Positions 1 to 6,062 of a DNA stretch of 7,296 nt are shown here, one piece after another. Within the stretch, counting starts at the first letter, position 1. Each line of letters begins with the position of its first letter. The notes below the pieces were generated by a model, which was not told the origin of the DNA, did not search any database, and saw only the letters and a program-made list of their open reading frames with translations. The stretch covers positions 1 to 7,296 of the forward strand of contig JAJYAH010000344.1 of NCBI GenBank assembly GCA_021779635.1, given 5' to 3'. The position numbers were made by a program, and so were the translations under genes. This stretch comes from Pseudomonadota bacterium. GTDB lineage: Bacteria; Pseudomonadota; Alphaproteobacteria; Rhizobiales; Xanthobacteraceae.

Positions 1-559
1 CCTTGGGTCTGAAGCGCATGACCGACCCCTGCAGGCAGGGCCAACTGGTCGATAAGTGTATCGTCGGGCAGTGCTGTCTCGGATTGCGAGGGTGCTCCTT
101 GTGCCCCGGTGCCCCGCGTAGAAAAGCTGACAAAGCCCTATCCGGGAATTGGGTTGGTGTCTGATACTCCTGTGGCCATTCAGTGGAACGAATGCGGCTG
201 CAATGCGCGCGCTCAAGACACTGCGGCAGCCCGAACGAAGGCGAAGCGAATCCCCATTGCCCGGGACCTTCCGGCGCCGCCGGATAGATCGATGATGCGC
301 GGGGACATGCTGCATTATTTCTCCGAATTGACGGCGCGGCAGACCGTTGGGTTTGGTGGCACCAAAGCTTAGCGATGCCATGGTCGAAAAGAAGCAGCGG
401 CACCGTGGAGCCGCAAACCGGCCCGGCCGCTATTCACCCGCTTGAAATGGGAGACGCCAGGCGGAACACGTATTTTCGTCATCGATCAGGATCAAACGCG
501 CTTCCTTGCCATAAGCAAATTGTGCAGAATAGCTTCCGTTTCAATCTTGGAGGAGTGAG
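1..559. other. Gene-poor left edge, no confident coding region
   Basis: I see no gene that can be defended here. A plus-strand frame at 109-372 (GTG start, 87 codons) and another at 375-572 are open, but neither has a ribosome binding site, a recognisable domain or a hydrophobic pattern, and the second runs into the real gene at 560. On the minus strand a frame is open from 137 to the left edge and reads plausibly (ALPDDTLIDQLALPAGVGHA), but it has a TAG at 138-140 and no usable start, so at best it is a decayed remnant. The stretch is probably intergenic or degenerate DNA. Confidence 0.5.
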
Positions 560-829
560 ATGCGAAGTTTGAAACTGGTGTTAGCCGCCGCTTGGGTCGC
601 TGGTGCGGGAATTGTCGCAACAACGAACGCGGCTGGAGCTCGGGATTACGTCGTAACCGCACCCGATTGCGTTCCTCCTCCTCCGTTGCCGCGATGGTAT
701 TACGTTTACTATCCTAACTACTTCGTTCCAAACTGGGAGCCGTTCTTCAGGCATCATGCTTACAGATACGGTCCGATAGTTATTTGCTCGGCGATTGCGA
801 CGCCGCCGTATATTTCATCAAAGTACTAG
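560..829 (+). CDS. Small secreted Tyr/Pro-rich protein, hypothetical
   Basis: An 89-residue protein of unknown function, likely exported to the periplasm or beyond. Residues 1-27 look like a Sec signal peptide: MRSLK basic start, a hydrophobic Ala/Val core, and a likely cleavage site after NAAGA. The mature part of about 62 residues is rich in Pro, Tyr, Trp and Phe, with a PPPP run at 39-42 and YYVYYPNYF at 47-55, and has two cysteines (C37, C76) that could pair. The start is well supported: GGAGGAG at 549-555, 4 nt before the ATG. It has its own terminator overlapping the stop codon, so it is a single-gene unit. I do not recognise the family by name. Small aromatic-rich exported proteins like this are common hypotheticals in Bradyrhizobium, but that is from memory. 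Confidence 0.8.
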   Translation: MRSLKLVLAAAWVAGAGIVATTNAAGARDYVVTAPDCVPPPPLPRWYYVYYPNYFVPNWEPFFRHHAYRYGPIVICSAIATPPYISSKY

Positions 830-875
830 AGCGAGATGGCTCTTCGTTGAATCGCTATCTCGCTCTATCTTTTTG
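827..875 (+). terminator. Strong intrinsic terminator after the secreted protein gene
   Basis: A perfect 11-bp stem (827-837 with 857-867, arm AGAGCGAGAT against ATCTCGCTCT plus one outer T-A pair) continues inward through a G-T wobble and two G-C pairs to a 13-nt loop. It is followed by TCTTTTTG at 868-875. The first arm begins in the TAG stop codon itself. This is a textbook rho-independent terminator for the gene at 560-829. Confidence 0.88.
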
Positions 876-878
876 TTT

Positions 879-927
879 AAGCATGATCTTTTCGGAAAAC
901 CGGTGTCCACTTTTCCGGATCATGCTT
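879..927. repeat. Nested palindromic intergenic repeat, rhizobial type
   Basis: The outer arms AAGCATGATC (879-888) and GATCATGCTT (918-927) are exact reverse complements. Inside them CGGAAAA (893-899) and TTTTCCG (911-917) form a second perfect pair around CCGGTGTCCAC. The layout (GCATGATC, CGGAAAA, CCGGT..CCAC, TTTTCCG, GATCATGC) matches a short palindrome I remember as highly repeated between genes in Bradyrhizobium and relatives. Only one copy is in this window, so repetition cannot be shown here. It starts 4 nt after the terminator T-run and has no coding role that I can see. Confidence 0.7.
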
Positions 928-1029
928 TAGCTCCGCGTTCAGCCGCAGGCGGGTGCTTTATTTGCTTCGCGGCGTTGCCGTTTCCGTCGACCCGATGTCG
1001 CTGCACGGTGATTATCGTCGGGATACGCG

Positions 1030-1037
1030 GGCCCATC
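1030..1037. repeat. Target site duplication, left copy
   Basis: GGCCCATC directly abuts the left inverted repeat and is repeated exactly at 4267-4274. Eight bases is the usual duplication length for IS66-family insertions. Confidence 0.95.
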
Positions 1038-1059
1038 GTAAGCCTCCGGTGAGGACCGC
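1038..1059 (+). repeat. IS66 left terminal inverted repeat (IRL)
   Basis: The outer 16 bases, GTAAGCCTCCGGTGAG, match the reverse complement of 4251-4266 exactly. The match continues to 22 bases with a single mismatch (A at 1055 against G). This is the left end recognised by the transposase. Confidence 0.93.
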
Positions 1060-1087
1060 CTTCCGGTCGGCAACTTTGGCTGCGATA

Positions 1088-1121
1088 GTTTGCTGATTGA
1101 TTTGCAAGCAAATGAGCAAAC
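1088..1121. promoter_or_regulatory. Nested inverted repeat before the tnpA start
   Basis: GTTTGC (1088-1093) pairs with GCAAAC (1116-1121), and inside them ATTTGC (1100-1105) pairs with GCAAAT (1108-1113). The outer arm ends on the base before the tnpA GTG at 1122. It lies in the 62-nt leader between the left repeat and tnpA. It could be an operator bound as DNA, or an RNA structure that limits tnpA translation from transcripts entering from outside. No clear ribosome binding site is visible before the GTG. The pairing is seen; the role is inferred. Confidence 0.4.
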
Positions 1122-1517
1122 GTGAGCAAGGTTTCGGTTCTGTCGGGTCCAGAGCGGCGTCGGCGCTGGACGACGCTTGAGAAGCTTCGGATCGTCGAGG
1201 AAAGCCAGGCGCCTTCGGCCAGCGTCGTCGATGTGGCACGCCGGCATGATGTGCATCCCAATCTGCTGACGGTTTGGCGGCGAGAGGCCCGGGCGGGTTC
1301 ATTGGGAGCCGTGAGGGCGCCGCGGCAGGAGAACGAGGTGCAATTTGCGTCCGTCTCGGTTGCGCCGGAGCCGCCGGCGCGGGTGGGTCGTGCCGGAACT
1401 GACGGAACGATCGAGATCGCGTTTTCCAGTGGAGTGCAGCTTCGCATCACGGGCGCGGTCGATCCCGCGACGTTAGCGGCGGCGGTGGCTGCGCTGTCGG
1501 GTGGACGAGCCCGATGA
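1122..1517 (+). CDS. tnpA: IS66 accessory protein TnpA (OrfA, helix-turn-helix)
   Basis: A 131-residue accessory protein of the IS66 transposition machinery, presumed to bind DNA. Residues about 17-58 ([12 protein letters not shown], then [22 protein letters not shown]) form the helix-turn-helix typical of IS66/IS3-type OrfA proteins, preceded by a basic ERRRRW patch. The C-terminal half (about 75-131) is Ala/Val-rich and variable, as usual for the family, and includes the [16 protein letters not shown] strand region. The GTG start at 1122 is chosen because it gives the expected IS66 TnpA N-terminus; an ATG at 1112 is in another frame and stops after 22 codons. The stop overlaps the tnpB start (ATGA), which indicates translational coupling. 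Full family length, with no sign of decay. Confidence 0.93.
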   Translation: MSKVSVLSGPERRRRWTTLEKLRIVEESQAPSASVVDVARRHDVHPNLLTVWRREARAGSLGAVRAPRQENEVQFASVSVAPEPPARVGRAGTDGTIEIAFSSGVQLRITGAVDPATLAAAVAALSGGRAR

Positions 1518-1861
1518 TTCCGTTGCCGAGCGGGGTGCGGGTGTGGCTTGCCACCGGCCATACCGATATGCGGAAGGGCTTCGCCAGCCTGGCGCTTCTG
1601 GTGCAGGAGGTGCTGAAGCGGGATCCGCTGGGCGGCCATCTGTTCTGCTTCCGAGGCCGGCGCGGCGATCTGTTGAAGGTGATCTGGCATGACGGCCAGG
1701 GAGCCTGTCTGTTCACCAAGCGTCTGGAACGCGGCCGGTTCCTGTGGCCGGGCGTGGCCGACGGCGTCGTGACGATCTCACCGGCGCAACTCGGCTATCT
1801 GTTGTCCGGGATCGACTGGCGCCATCCGCAGGAGAGCTGGCGTCCGACCTCGATGGGATGA
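1514..1861 (+). CDS. tnpB: IS66 accessory protein TnpB (Orf2 family)
   Basis: A 115-residue IS66 Orf2-family protein, required with TnpA and TnpC for efficient transposition in elements where this has been studied; its biochemical role is still unclear. It has the full family signature: an N-terminal [19 protein letters not shown] block (residues about 5-23), the [20 protein letters not shown] block (about 41-60), [17 protein letters not shown] (about 63-79), and the [16 protein letters not shown] tail. The start ATG overlaps the tnpA stop by 4 nt (ATGA). A 43-nt gap containing a hairpin separates it from tnpC. Length and motifs are intact. Confidence 0.95.
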   Translation: MIPLPSGVRVWLATGHTDMRKGFASLALLVQEVLKRDPLGGHLFCFRGRRGDLLKVIWHDGQGACLFTKRLERGRFLWPGVADGVVTISPAQLGYLLSGIDWRHPQESWRPTSMG

Positions 1862-1880
1862 GGATTCTGCTTGCGGCGGT

Positions 1881-1900
1881 CGATGGATATGATTCCATCG
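1881..1900 (+). promoter_or_regulatory. Hairpin just upstream of the tnpC GTG start
   Basis: CGATGGA (1881-1887) and TCCATCG (1894-1900) form a perfect 7-bp stem with a 6-nt loop, ending 4 nt before the tnpC GTG at 1905. The only Shine-Dalgarno-like bases for tnpC, GGA at 1900-1902, touch the base of this stem, so folding could dampen transposase translation. The structure is seen; the regulatory role is inferred. Confidence 0.35.
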
Positions 1901-1904
1901 GACC

Positions 1905-3593
1905 GTGACCGACACATCTGAATCGCTCCCCACCGATCTTGCTGCCGCGCATGCGATGATCATCGCCGAGCGCGCTGCGCGGGTTGAGGCGGAAGCGCTG
2001 GCGGCAAGCGCGCAAGCGGCGGCGGTGAATGCCGAGGCCGACGCCGCCAATGCGAGAGCGGACCTGTCGAGCACGGAAGCGCTGATCAGCCACTACAAGC
2101 TCGAGATCGAGAAGCTGCGGCGCCAGCTTTATGGCACCCGTTCCGAACGCACGGCACGCCTGCTGGAGCAAATGGAGCTTCAGCTCGAGGAACTGGAAGC
2201 AACCGCCACCGAGGATGAACTGGCGGCCGAGCAGGCAGCGACGAGGGCTCAGACCGTCCGATCGTTCCAGCGCAAGCGGCCGTCCCGTAAGCCATTCCCC
2301 GATCATCTGCCGCGCGAGCGTGTGATGATCCCGGCGCCAGCCAGCTGCCCCTGTTGCGGCTCGGACCGGCTGTCGAAGCTTGGCGAGGACATCACCGAGA
2401 CACTGGAGGTGGTTCCGCGCCGGTGGAAGGTGATCCAGACCGTGCGCGAGAAGTTCTCCTGCCGGGCCTGCGAGACGATCACGCAGCCGCCGGCGCCCTT
2501 CCACGTGACGCCGCGCGGCTTCGCCGGGCCGAGCCTGCTGGCGATGATCCTGTTCGAGAAGTACGGCCAGCATCAGCCCTTGAACCGGCAGAGCGAGCGC
2601 TATGCCCGGGAAGGCATCGATCTGAGCCTGTCGACGCTGGCCGACCTGGTCGGTGCCTGCACGACCGTGCTGCAGCCGCTGCACGCGCTGATCGAGGCGC
2701 ATGTGCTCGGTGCCGAGCGCCTGCATGGCGATGATACAAATGTGCCGATCCTGGCGAAGGGCAAGACCATCAAGGGACACATCTGGACCTATGTCCGCGA
2801 CGACCGCCCCTTTGGCGGCCGGGCGCCGCCGGCGGCGCTGTATTATGCCTCACGCGACCGGCGGCACGAACATCCCCTGCGGCATCTGAAGGCGTTCAGC
2901 GGCATCCTGCAGGCGGATGCCTACAACGGCTACAACGAGCTGTACGATCCCGCGCGCGCGGAGGGACCGATCACATCGGCGCTGTGCTGGGCCCATGCCA
3001 GAAGGCAGTTCTTCGAACTGGCGGACATCGCCGCCAATGCAAGGCGAGGCAAGAATGCTGGAGCAATCTCGCCGATCGCGCTGGAGGCAGTCAGACGCAT
3101 AGATGCCCTGTTCGAGATCGAACGCGGAATCAACGGCGTTGCTGTTGCCGAGCGATTGCGCATCCGCAAGGAGCAAAGCGCGCCGCTGCTGGAGGCACTC
3201 GAAGCCTGGCTGCGCGAGCAGCGGGGCCGCCTGTCGCGCTCGGCCTCGGTCGCCGAGCCGATCGACTACATGCTCAAGCGATGGGATCGGTTCGCGCACT
3301 TCATCAAGGACGGCAGGATCTGCCTGACCAACAACGCAGCCGAGCGGGCCTTGCGCGGTTTTGCCCTGGGCCGTAAATCCTGGCTGTTCGCCGGCTCGGA
3401 TCGAGGTGCCGAGCGTGCTGCCGTCATGGCCACCTTGATCATGACGGCCAAGCTCAACGACATCGACCCACAGGCCTGGCTTACCGACGTGCTCGCTGGA
3501 ATCGCCAACCTCCCTCAGGGACGGCTTGATGAACTGCTGCCATGGAATTGGAGCGCCCATGTCCGGACTGTCGCGCCACATCAAGCAGCTTGA
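1905..3593 (+). CDS. tnpC: IS66 transposase TnpC (DDE type)
   Basis: The 562-residue DDE transposase that cuts and joins the element's ends. Domain order: an Ala/Glu-rich coiled coil (about 20-115) with the family's [18 protein letters not shown] stretch (65-82); a zinc finger with C148-x2-C151 and C186-x2-C189; the catalytic core; and the IS66 C-terminal domain (about 510-550, [17 protein letters not shown]). Likely catalytic residues are D276 (in HGDDTNVP), D338 (in QADAYNGY) and E480 (in NNAAERALR), with the conserved [12 protein letters not shown] block at 361-372. GTG 1905 is the first possible start, because an in-frame TGA lies at 1890-1892. No frameshift or missing catalytic residue is visible, so the protein is probably functional. 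Its 3' end overlaps the next gene by 35 nt. Confidence 0.96.
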   Translation: MTDTSESLPTDLAAAHAMIIAERAARVEAEALAASAQAAAVNAEADAANARADLSSTEALISHYKLEIEKLRRQLYGTRSERTARLLEQMELQLEELEATATEDELAAEQAATRAQTVRSFQRKRPSRKPFPDHLPRERVMIPAPASCPCCGSDRLSKLGEDITETLEVVPRRWKVIQTVREKFSCRACETITQPPAPFHVTPRGFAGPSLLAMILFEKYGQHQPLNRQSERYAREGIDLSLSTLADLVGACTTVLQPLHALIEAHVLGAERLHGDDTNVPILAKGKTIKGHIWTYVRDDRPFGGRAPPAALYYASRDRRHEHPLRHLKAFSGILQADAYNGYNELYDPARAEGPITSALCWAHARRQFFELADIAANARRGKNAGAISPIALEAVRRIDALFEIERGINGVAVAERLRIRKEQSAPLLEALEAWLREQRGRLSRSASVAEPIDYMLKRWDRFAHFIKDGRICLTNNAAERALRGFALGRKSWLFAGSDRGAERAAVMATLIMTAKLNDIDPQAWLTDVLAGIANLPQGRLDELLPWNWSAHVRTVAPHQAA

Positions 3594-4236
3594 CGAGGAA
3601 CTGCTCGCCCTTGGCGAAGAAGCGATGCTGCTCGAAGAGCTTGATGGCTTCATCGCCGGCCTGCTGGCCTGTCCGGAGCTGATCATGCCAGGCGACTGGC
3701 TCCCGCTCGTATGGAATGAGGACAGCGCCGACCAGCAGCCAGTCTTCGAAGACCTTGACCATGCCAACCGTGTTCTCGGTCTGGTCATGGAGCATTACAA
3801 CGACATCGCGCGCACGTTGATGGAGCGCCCCGACCGCTATAGCCCGTTGTTCTCCATCGACACCCGCAACGGCGATATCCTCTGGGAACTCTGGATCGAG
3901 GGCTTCGAGAAAGCCGTCGCGCTACGCCCGGCAGCCTGGACGAAGCTGCTCGACGCCGACGTGGATACGGCGGCGGCGATGAGCGGAATGCTGCTGCTCG
4001 CCGACATCGCTCGGGGAGAAAAGGAGGTCGACGACCGTGACACGATCCTGGCGGCGGCACCCGACAAGATCGCCGACTGGGTCGTCATCCTCAACGAATG
4101 GCGCCTTGTAAACACCCAGCCTGTGCAGGACACCGACCCAAGGGTCGTCACAGTCCCGAGGAAAAAGGTCGGTCGAAACGAGCCGTGCCCATGCGGCTCA
4201 GGCAAGAAATACAAGAAATGTTGCGGGCTCAACTAA
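3559..4236 (+). CDS. UPF0149 (YecA-like) protein with SEC-C motif, IS66 cargo
   Basis: A 225-residue protein with two recognisable parts. Residues about 1-180 match the UPF0149/YgfB-YecA family, with signature [19 protein letters not shown] at 34-52 and ELWIEGF at 110-116. The last 20 residues are a SEC-C motif, with C210, C212, C221 and C222 in a C-x-C-x8-C-C layout like the metal-binding tail of SecA. This architecture and size resemble E. coli YecA. No enzymatic function is known to me. The ATG at 3559 is preferred because GGAG lies 5 nt upstream (3550-3553); an earlier ATG at 3526 would add 11 residues and overlap tnpC by 68 nt instead of 35. The overlap suggests coupled translation with tnpC. 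The TAA lies 8 nt before the right repeat, so the gene travels with the IS. Its role in transposition is unknown. Confidence 0.9.
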   Translation: MSGLSRHIKQLDEELLALGEEAMLLEELDGFIAGLLACPELIMPGDWLPLVWNEDSADQQPVFEDLDHANRVLGLVMEHYNDIARTLMERPDRYSPLFSIDTRNGDILWELWIEGFEKAVALRPAAWTKLLDADVDTAAAMSGMLLLADIARGEKEVDDRDTILAAAPDKIADWVVILNEWRLVNTQPVQDTDPRVVTVPRKKVGRNEPCPCGSGKKYKKCCGLN

Positions 4237-4244
4237 TCGGCATC

Positions 4245-4266
4245 GCGGCCCTCACCGGAGGCTTAC
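4245..4266 (-). repeat. IS66 right terminal inverted repeat (IRR)
   Basis: The reverse complement begins GTAAGCCTCCGGTGAG and matches the left repeat over 22 bases with one mismatch. It lies 8 nt after the stop codon of the cargo gene. Confidence 0.93.
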
Positions 4267-4274
4267 GGCCCATC
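4267..4274. repeat. Target site duplication, right copy
   Basis: GGCCCATC, identical to 1030-1037, directly after the right inverted repeat. It confirms the element's outer boundary. Confidence 0.95.
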
Positions 4275-4535
4275 TTGGCGCCATCTTGTCGGTTGTGAAC
4301 ATGCATTCGATGCTGGCGCGGCCGGAGTTGTTCTCTCGTTGCCAAGCGGCGATTTTCTCGGCGCTATTAGGCAGCGGGCGGCGGAGCAATGCCCCAACTG
4401 CGTGCTGCCGCCTCAGATCGCTGTGGTCAGGTCTGGATATTCAGGCCAGCGCACGCGCTGCGGAGAATGTGGTTAAGCCCTGACCCATAGTACCCAGGAA
4501 CCGCGCGTTCAAAGTAGCATTGATCCTGCGGTGGA
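4275..4535. other. Right flank of the IS, no confident gene
   Basis: This is the right half of the locus the IS66 element entered; the left half is about 928-1037. No gene here stands on its own. A plus-strand frame runs to a TGA at 4481-4483. If the IS and one duplication are removed, it joins a frame starting at ATG 995 to give 83 residues. On the minus strand the same joined DNA holds a 49-residue frame ending at a TGA inside the palindrome at 879-927. Neither has a clear ribosome binding site, so an interrupted small gene is possible but unproven. Confidence 0.4.
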
Positions 4536-4907
4536 TCATGAGGCTCTCGTAGGACCGAGGCCCTCTGCCGAAGTCGGCGGACCGGCAGTCCGACTGCATT
4601 TCACGGCGGATTCGCCGACGTACCGGCGAAGTTCTGGAAAATCCGCGCGTGCGATGATCTTGGTCACGTCGGGCGCGGACAAAATGTTTTGCTCGAACGC
4701 TGGTTGATGGCGGGTAGAAACGTCGTACAGGTGATGTTGGCTGATTGGCTTTGCCGAAAACTCGCGGATACATTCGTCAAGGGTGCCCTCAAGAACCATG
4801 TTGGGAGCGGTCCCATCAGCGGGACTAACCGGCTCGCCCTTGATTGAAGGCCATTTTCTCAGCGCGGAGGGTGCGTCATATCGAATGGGAACGTCGGGAT
4901 TGATCAT
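4536..4907 (-). CDS. Hypothetical protein, 123 residues
   Basis: A protein of unknown function, predicted soluble and cytoplasmic, with no signal peptide or membrane segment. The start ATG at 4907 is chosen because AAGGA lies 4 nt upstream (4916-4912) and the sequence becomes protein-like there; the same frame is open back to 5054 but that part reads like random translation. Residues 1-93 look like a real small protein, including a compact LEGTLDECIREFSAKPISQHHLYDV block (39-63) that resembles, from memory, a hypothetical family common in Bradyrhizobium. The last 30 residues (SRTAGPPTSAEGLGPTRAS) are low in complexity and look unselected. A shift after E92 would end the protein at a TGA at 4601-4603, so the natural C-terminus may have been altered. 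Confidence 0.6.
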   Translation of the reverse strand: MINPDVPIRYDAPSALRKWPSIKGEPVSPADGTAPNMVLEGTLDECIREFSAKPISQHHLYDVSTRHQPAFEQNILSAPDVTKIIARADFPELRRYVGESAVKCSRTAGPPTSAEGLGPTRAS

Positions 4908-5059
4908 GTCGTCCTTTGGGTGGGAGTGCCCTGGTTCGGGGCATGGTCGGCGGTAGCAGGAACTTGGGCGAACGTTTAGAGCGGATTGGCGGCTTCGCTG
5001 AGGCGTCGACTCGTCGGGAGAGCAGATGGGGGCTGGGCGCCTGGGACATCGCATGGTGT

Positions 5060-5087
5060 GACTGGCGGCGGCCGATCAACGCCAGTC
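5060..5087. other. Inverted repeat around the stop of the 5076-5516 gene
   Basis: GACTGGCG (5060-5067) and CGCCAGTC (5080-5087) are perfect reverse complements with a 12-nt loop that contains the minus-strand stop codon (5076-5078). No T-run follows on the minus strand, so it is not a standard intrinsic terminator. It may stabilise the 3' end of the transcript or be chance in GC-rich DNA. Confidence 0.3.
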
Positions 5088-5516
5088 GTGTTTAAGGCCG
5101 GCTTCGAATTGCTCGTTCGCCTGCTCCACCAGTATCTCGCGTTCGAGGGACAGCTTTGAGAGCGTCGGATGCAGCCACGGTTCGGTTGATTGGAATTTGC
5201 GGTCGATCTCCTCGATGCGCTTGAGGATCGCTTCGCGTGTGACCGTTTTTGTTTCTGCATCAAGCGCGCCGCCGCCATGTGCCGGCCGGTCCTGGATCAA
5301 ATCCAGTTCATCTTGAAGCTCGGCGGCAATCGCTAAAAGCCCGTCCCGCCCTTCCTGACTGCACATCGCCGCCGCAAAGCGTTCGGCCCGAGCAATCCGG
5401 TTAAGCAGAGACACGATGTGAGGGGGGAGTTCGGTATCATCCATTCCAAGAAGTAACCCCGACCGCAATGGCCCTATCTGGAACCGAGCTGAGGCCGTCG
5501 CCTTTAGGTCCGTCAT
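5076..5516 (-). CDS. Hypothetical helical protein, 146 residues
   Basis: A protein of unknown function, predicted soluble and mostly alpha-helical: long stretches rich in Glu, Ala and Leu (for example SLLNRIARAERFAAAMCS and GLLAIAAELQDELDLIQD), then REAILKRIEEIDRKF and a C-terminal LSLEREILVEQANEQFEAG. I see no catalytic motif, signal peptide or membrane segment. The frame is open to 5672, but the ATG at 5516 (MTDLKATASARF) is preferred because GGAGG lies at 5524-5520, 3 nt upstream. A shorter start at 5444 (MDDTELPPHI) lacks a spaced ribosome binding site but begins where the protein looks best ordered, so it remains possible. It is 168 nt upstream of, and in the same direction as, the 4536-4907 gene, so the two could be co-transcribed. 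Confidence 0.65.
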   Translation of the reverse strand: MTDLKATASARFQIGPLRSGLLLGMDDTELPPHIVSLLNRIARAERFAAAMCSQEGRDGLLAIAAELQDELDLIQDRPAHGGGALDAETKTVTREAILKRIEEIDRKFQSTEPWLHPTLSKLSLEREILVEQANEQFEAGLKHDWR

Positions 5517-5993
5517 ATGCCTCCGGACTGTCTGCCGAGAATTGGACATCAGCGCGGCGGCGACGAGGCGGCCGATTGGCAGCGTCGTCAAGGCGTCGCT
5601 CGGGCGAGGCGATATTGCGCGTCGCTCGACGCGTTGGTTACCGGACGTGTAACGATTGATTGGTCGCGACAATCACAAGCGCACCGATCATCCGCTCAGG
5701 AGCACGAAAATTCGAACTTTGGTCGCGATGGCCCAACCCGATAAAAGCAAACCGCATTTTCGAATAACTTGGATCGCGATATTTCGCACTCGGCCAGCGA
5801 TGCGATTTCCACTAGCGCTTTTATTGCGGCATGCTTTGCGCTGACTTCGTGGTTCGCATGTGGCAGGGGGTTGGCGGCTCTTGCCCGGATGACCGGCGTG
5901 AGCAGTCGGGATACTCGCCTGAGCAGAAATATGCAGCGCGGGCTGTGATCCCGACCCTTTTTGCCCGGATAGCTCTGAAGAAACGCCCGGATC
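5517..5993. other. Gene-poor stretch with one doubtful small ORF
   Basis: No confident gene. A 59-codon plus-strand frame at 5769-5948 (TTG start) reads fairly naturally, with a hydrophobic SAFIAACFALTSWFACG segment, but it has no ribosome binding site. Its stop adjoins an inverted repeat, GTCGGGAT (5905-5912) with ATCCCGAC (5948-5955), followed by CCTTTTTG, which could be a weak terminator with a long 35-nt loop. The motif GCCCGGAT occurs three times (near 5883, 5963 and 5985). Other open frames here look like chance translation. Confidence 0.35.
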
Positions 5994-6018
5994 GGAACTC
6001 AGCGGCAACAAAGTAGTT
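5994..6018 (+). promoter_or_regulatory. Putative EcfG-type general stress promoter
   Basis: GGAAC at 5994-5998 is followed after 16 nt by AGTT (6015-6018). The alphaproteobacterial general-stress sigma factor EcfG recognises GGAAC, a 16-17 nt spacer and CGTT, so this differs at one base. It lies 45 nt before the start codon of the 6063-6638 gene, a natural distance. If real, the gene would be induced by stress through the PhyR-NepR-EcfG cascade. This is a motif match only. Confidence 0.45.
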
Positions 6019-6062
6019 AGAGGGAAGATGATTTCGTTCCGCCTCGGCCGGAGGAGGTAAGG

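Larger units (their letters stand above)
1038..4266 (+). mobile_element. Complete IS66-family insertion sequence with a UPF0149/SEC-C cargo gene
   Basis: A 3229-bp element bounded by 22-bp terminal inverted repeats beginning GTAAGC, as is typical of IS66, and flanked by the exact 8-bp duplication GGCCCATC. It encodes tnpA (1122-1517), tnpB (1514-1861) and tnpC (1905-3593), all intact and in one direction. A fourth gene (3559-4236) for a UPF0149-type protein stops 8 nt before the right repeat. Standard IS66 elements have only the first three genes and run to about 2.5-2.8 kb; the extra length here is the fourth gene. Intact frames, nearly identical ends and an undecayed duplication suggest a recent insertion and a potentially active element. 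I cannot assign an ISfinder name without a search. Confidence 0.95.

Noticed and set aside
109..372. Plus-strand 87-codon open frame
   Set aside because: No ribosome binding site, no domain, and mixed composition. Kept only as part of the gene-poor left edge.
375..572. Plus-strand 65-codon open frame
   Set aside because: It overlaps the well-supported start and ribosome binding site of the gene at 560 and looks like random translation.
920..1690. Minus-strand open frame of 256 codons crossing the IS left end
   Set aside because: It passes through the IS boundary and is antisense to tnpA and tnpB, so it cannot be an ancestral gene. Only its last part, outside the IS, could belong to a disrupted frame.
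1713..2780. Long minus-strand open frame of 355 codons across tnpB and tnpC
   Set aside because: It is a shadow of the IS66 genes in high-GC DNA: the composition is Arg/Gly/Leu-rich with no domain, while the plus strand encodes clear TnpB and TnpC.
2850..3788. Minus-strand open frame of 312 codons
   Set aside because: It lies antisense to the tnpC 3' half and the cargo gene, and its Ser-rich, low-complexity start is typical of antisense translation.
4441..4773. Minus-strand 110-codon open frame
   Set aside because: It is largely antiparallel in frame to the better-supported gene at 4536-4907 and is Arg/Ser/Pro-rich without features. The end (RRINATLNARFLGTMGQGL) is mildly protein-like but has no start signal.
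5517..5672. N-terminal extension of the 5076-5516 gene up to 5672
   Set aside because: The extension is Arg/Ser-rich and unstructured, and a GGAGG site supports the ATG at 5516.
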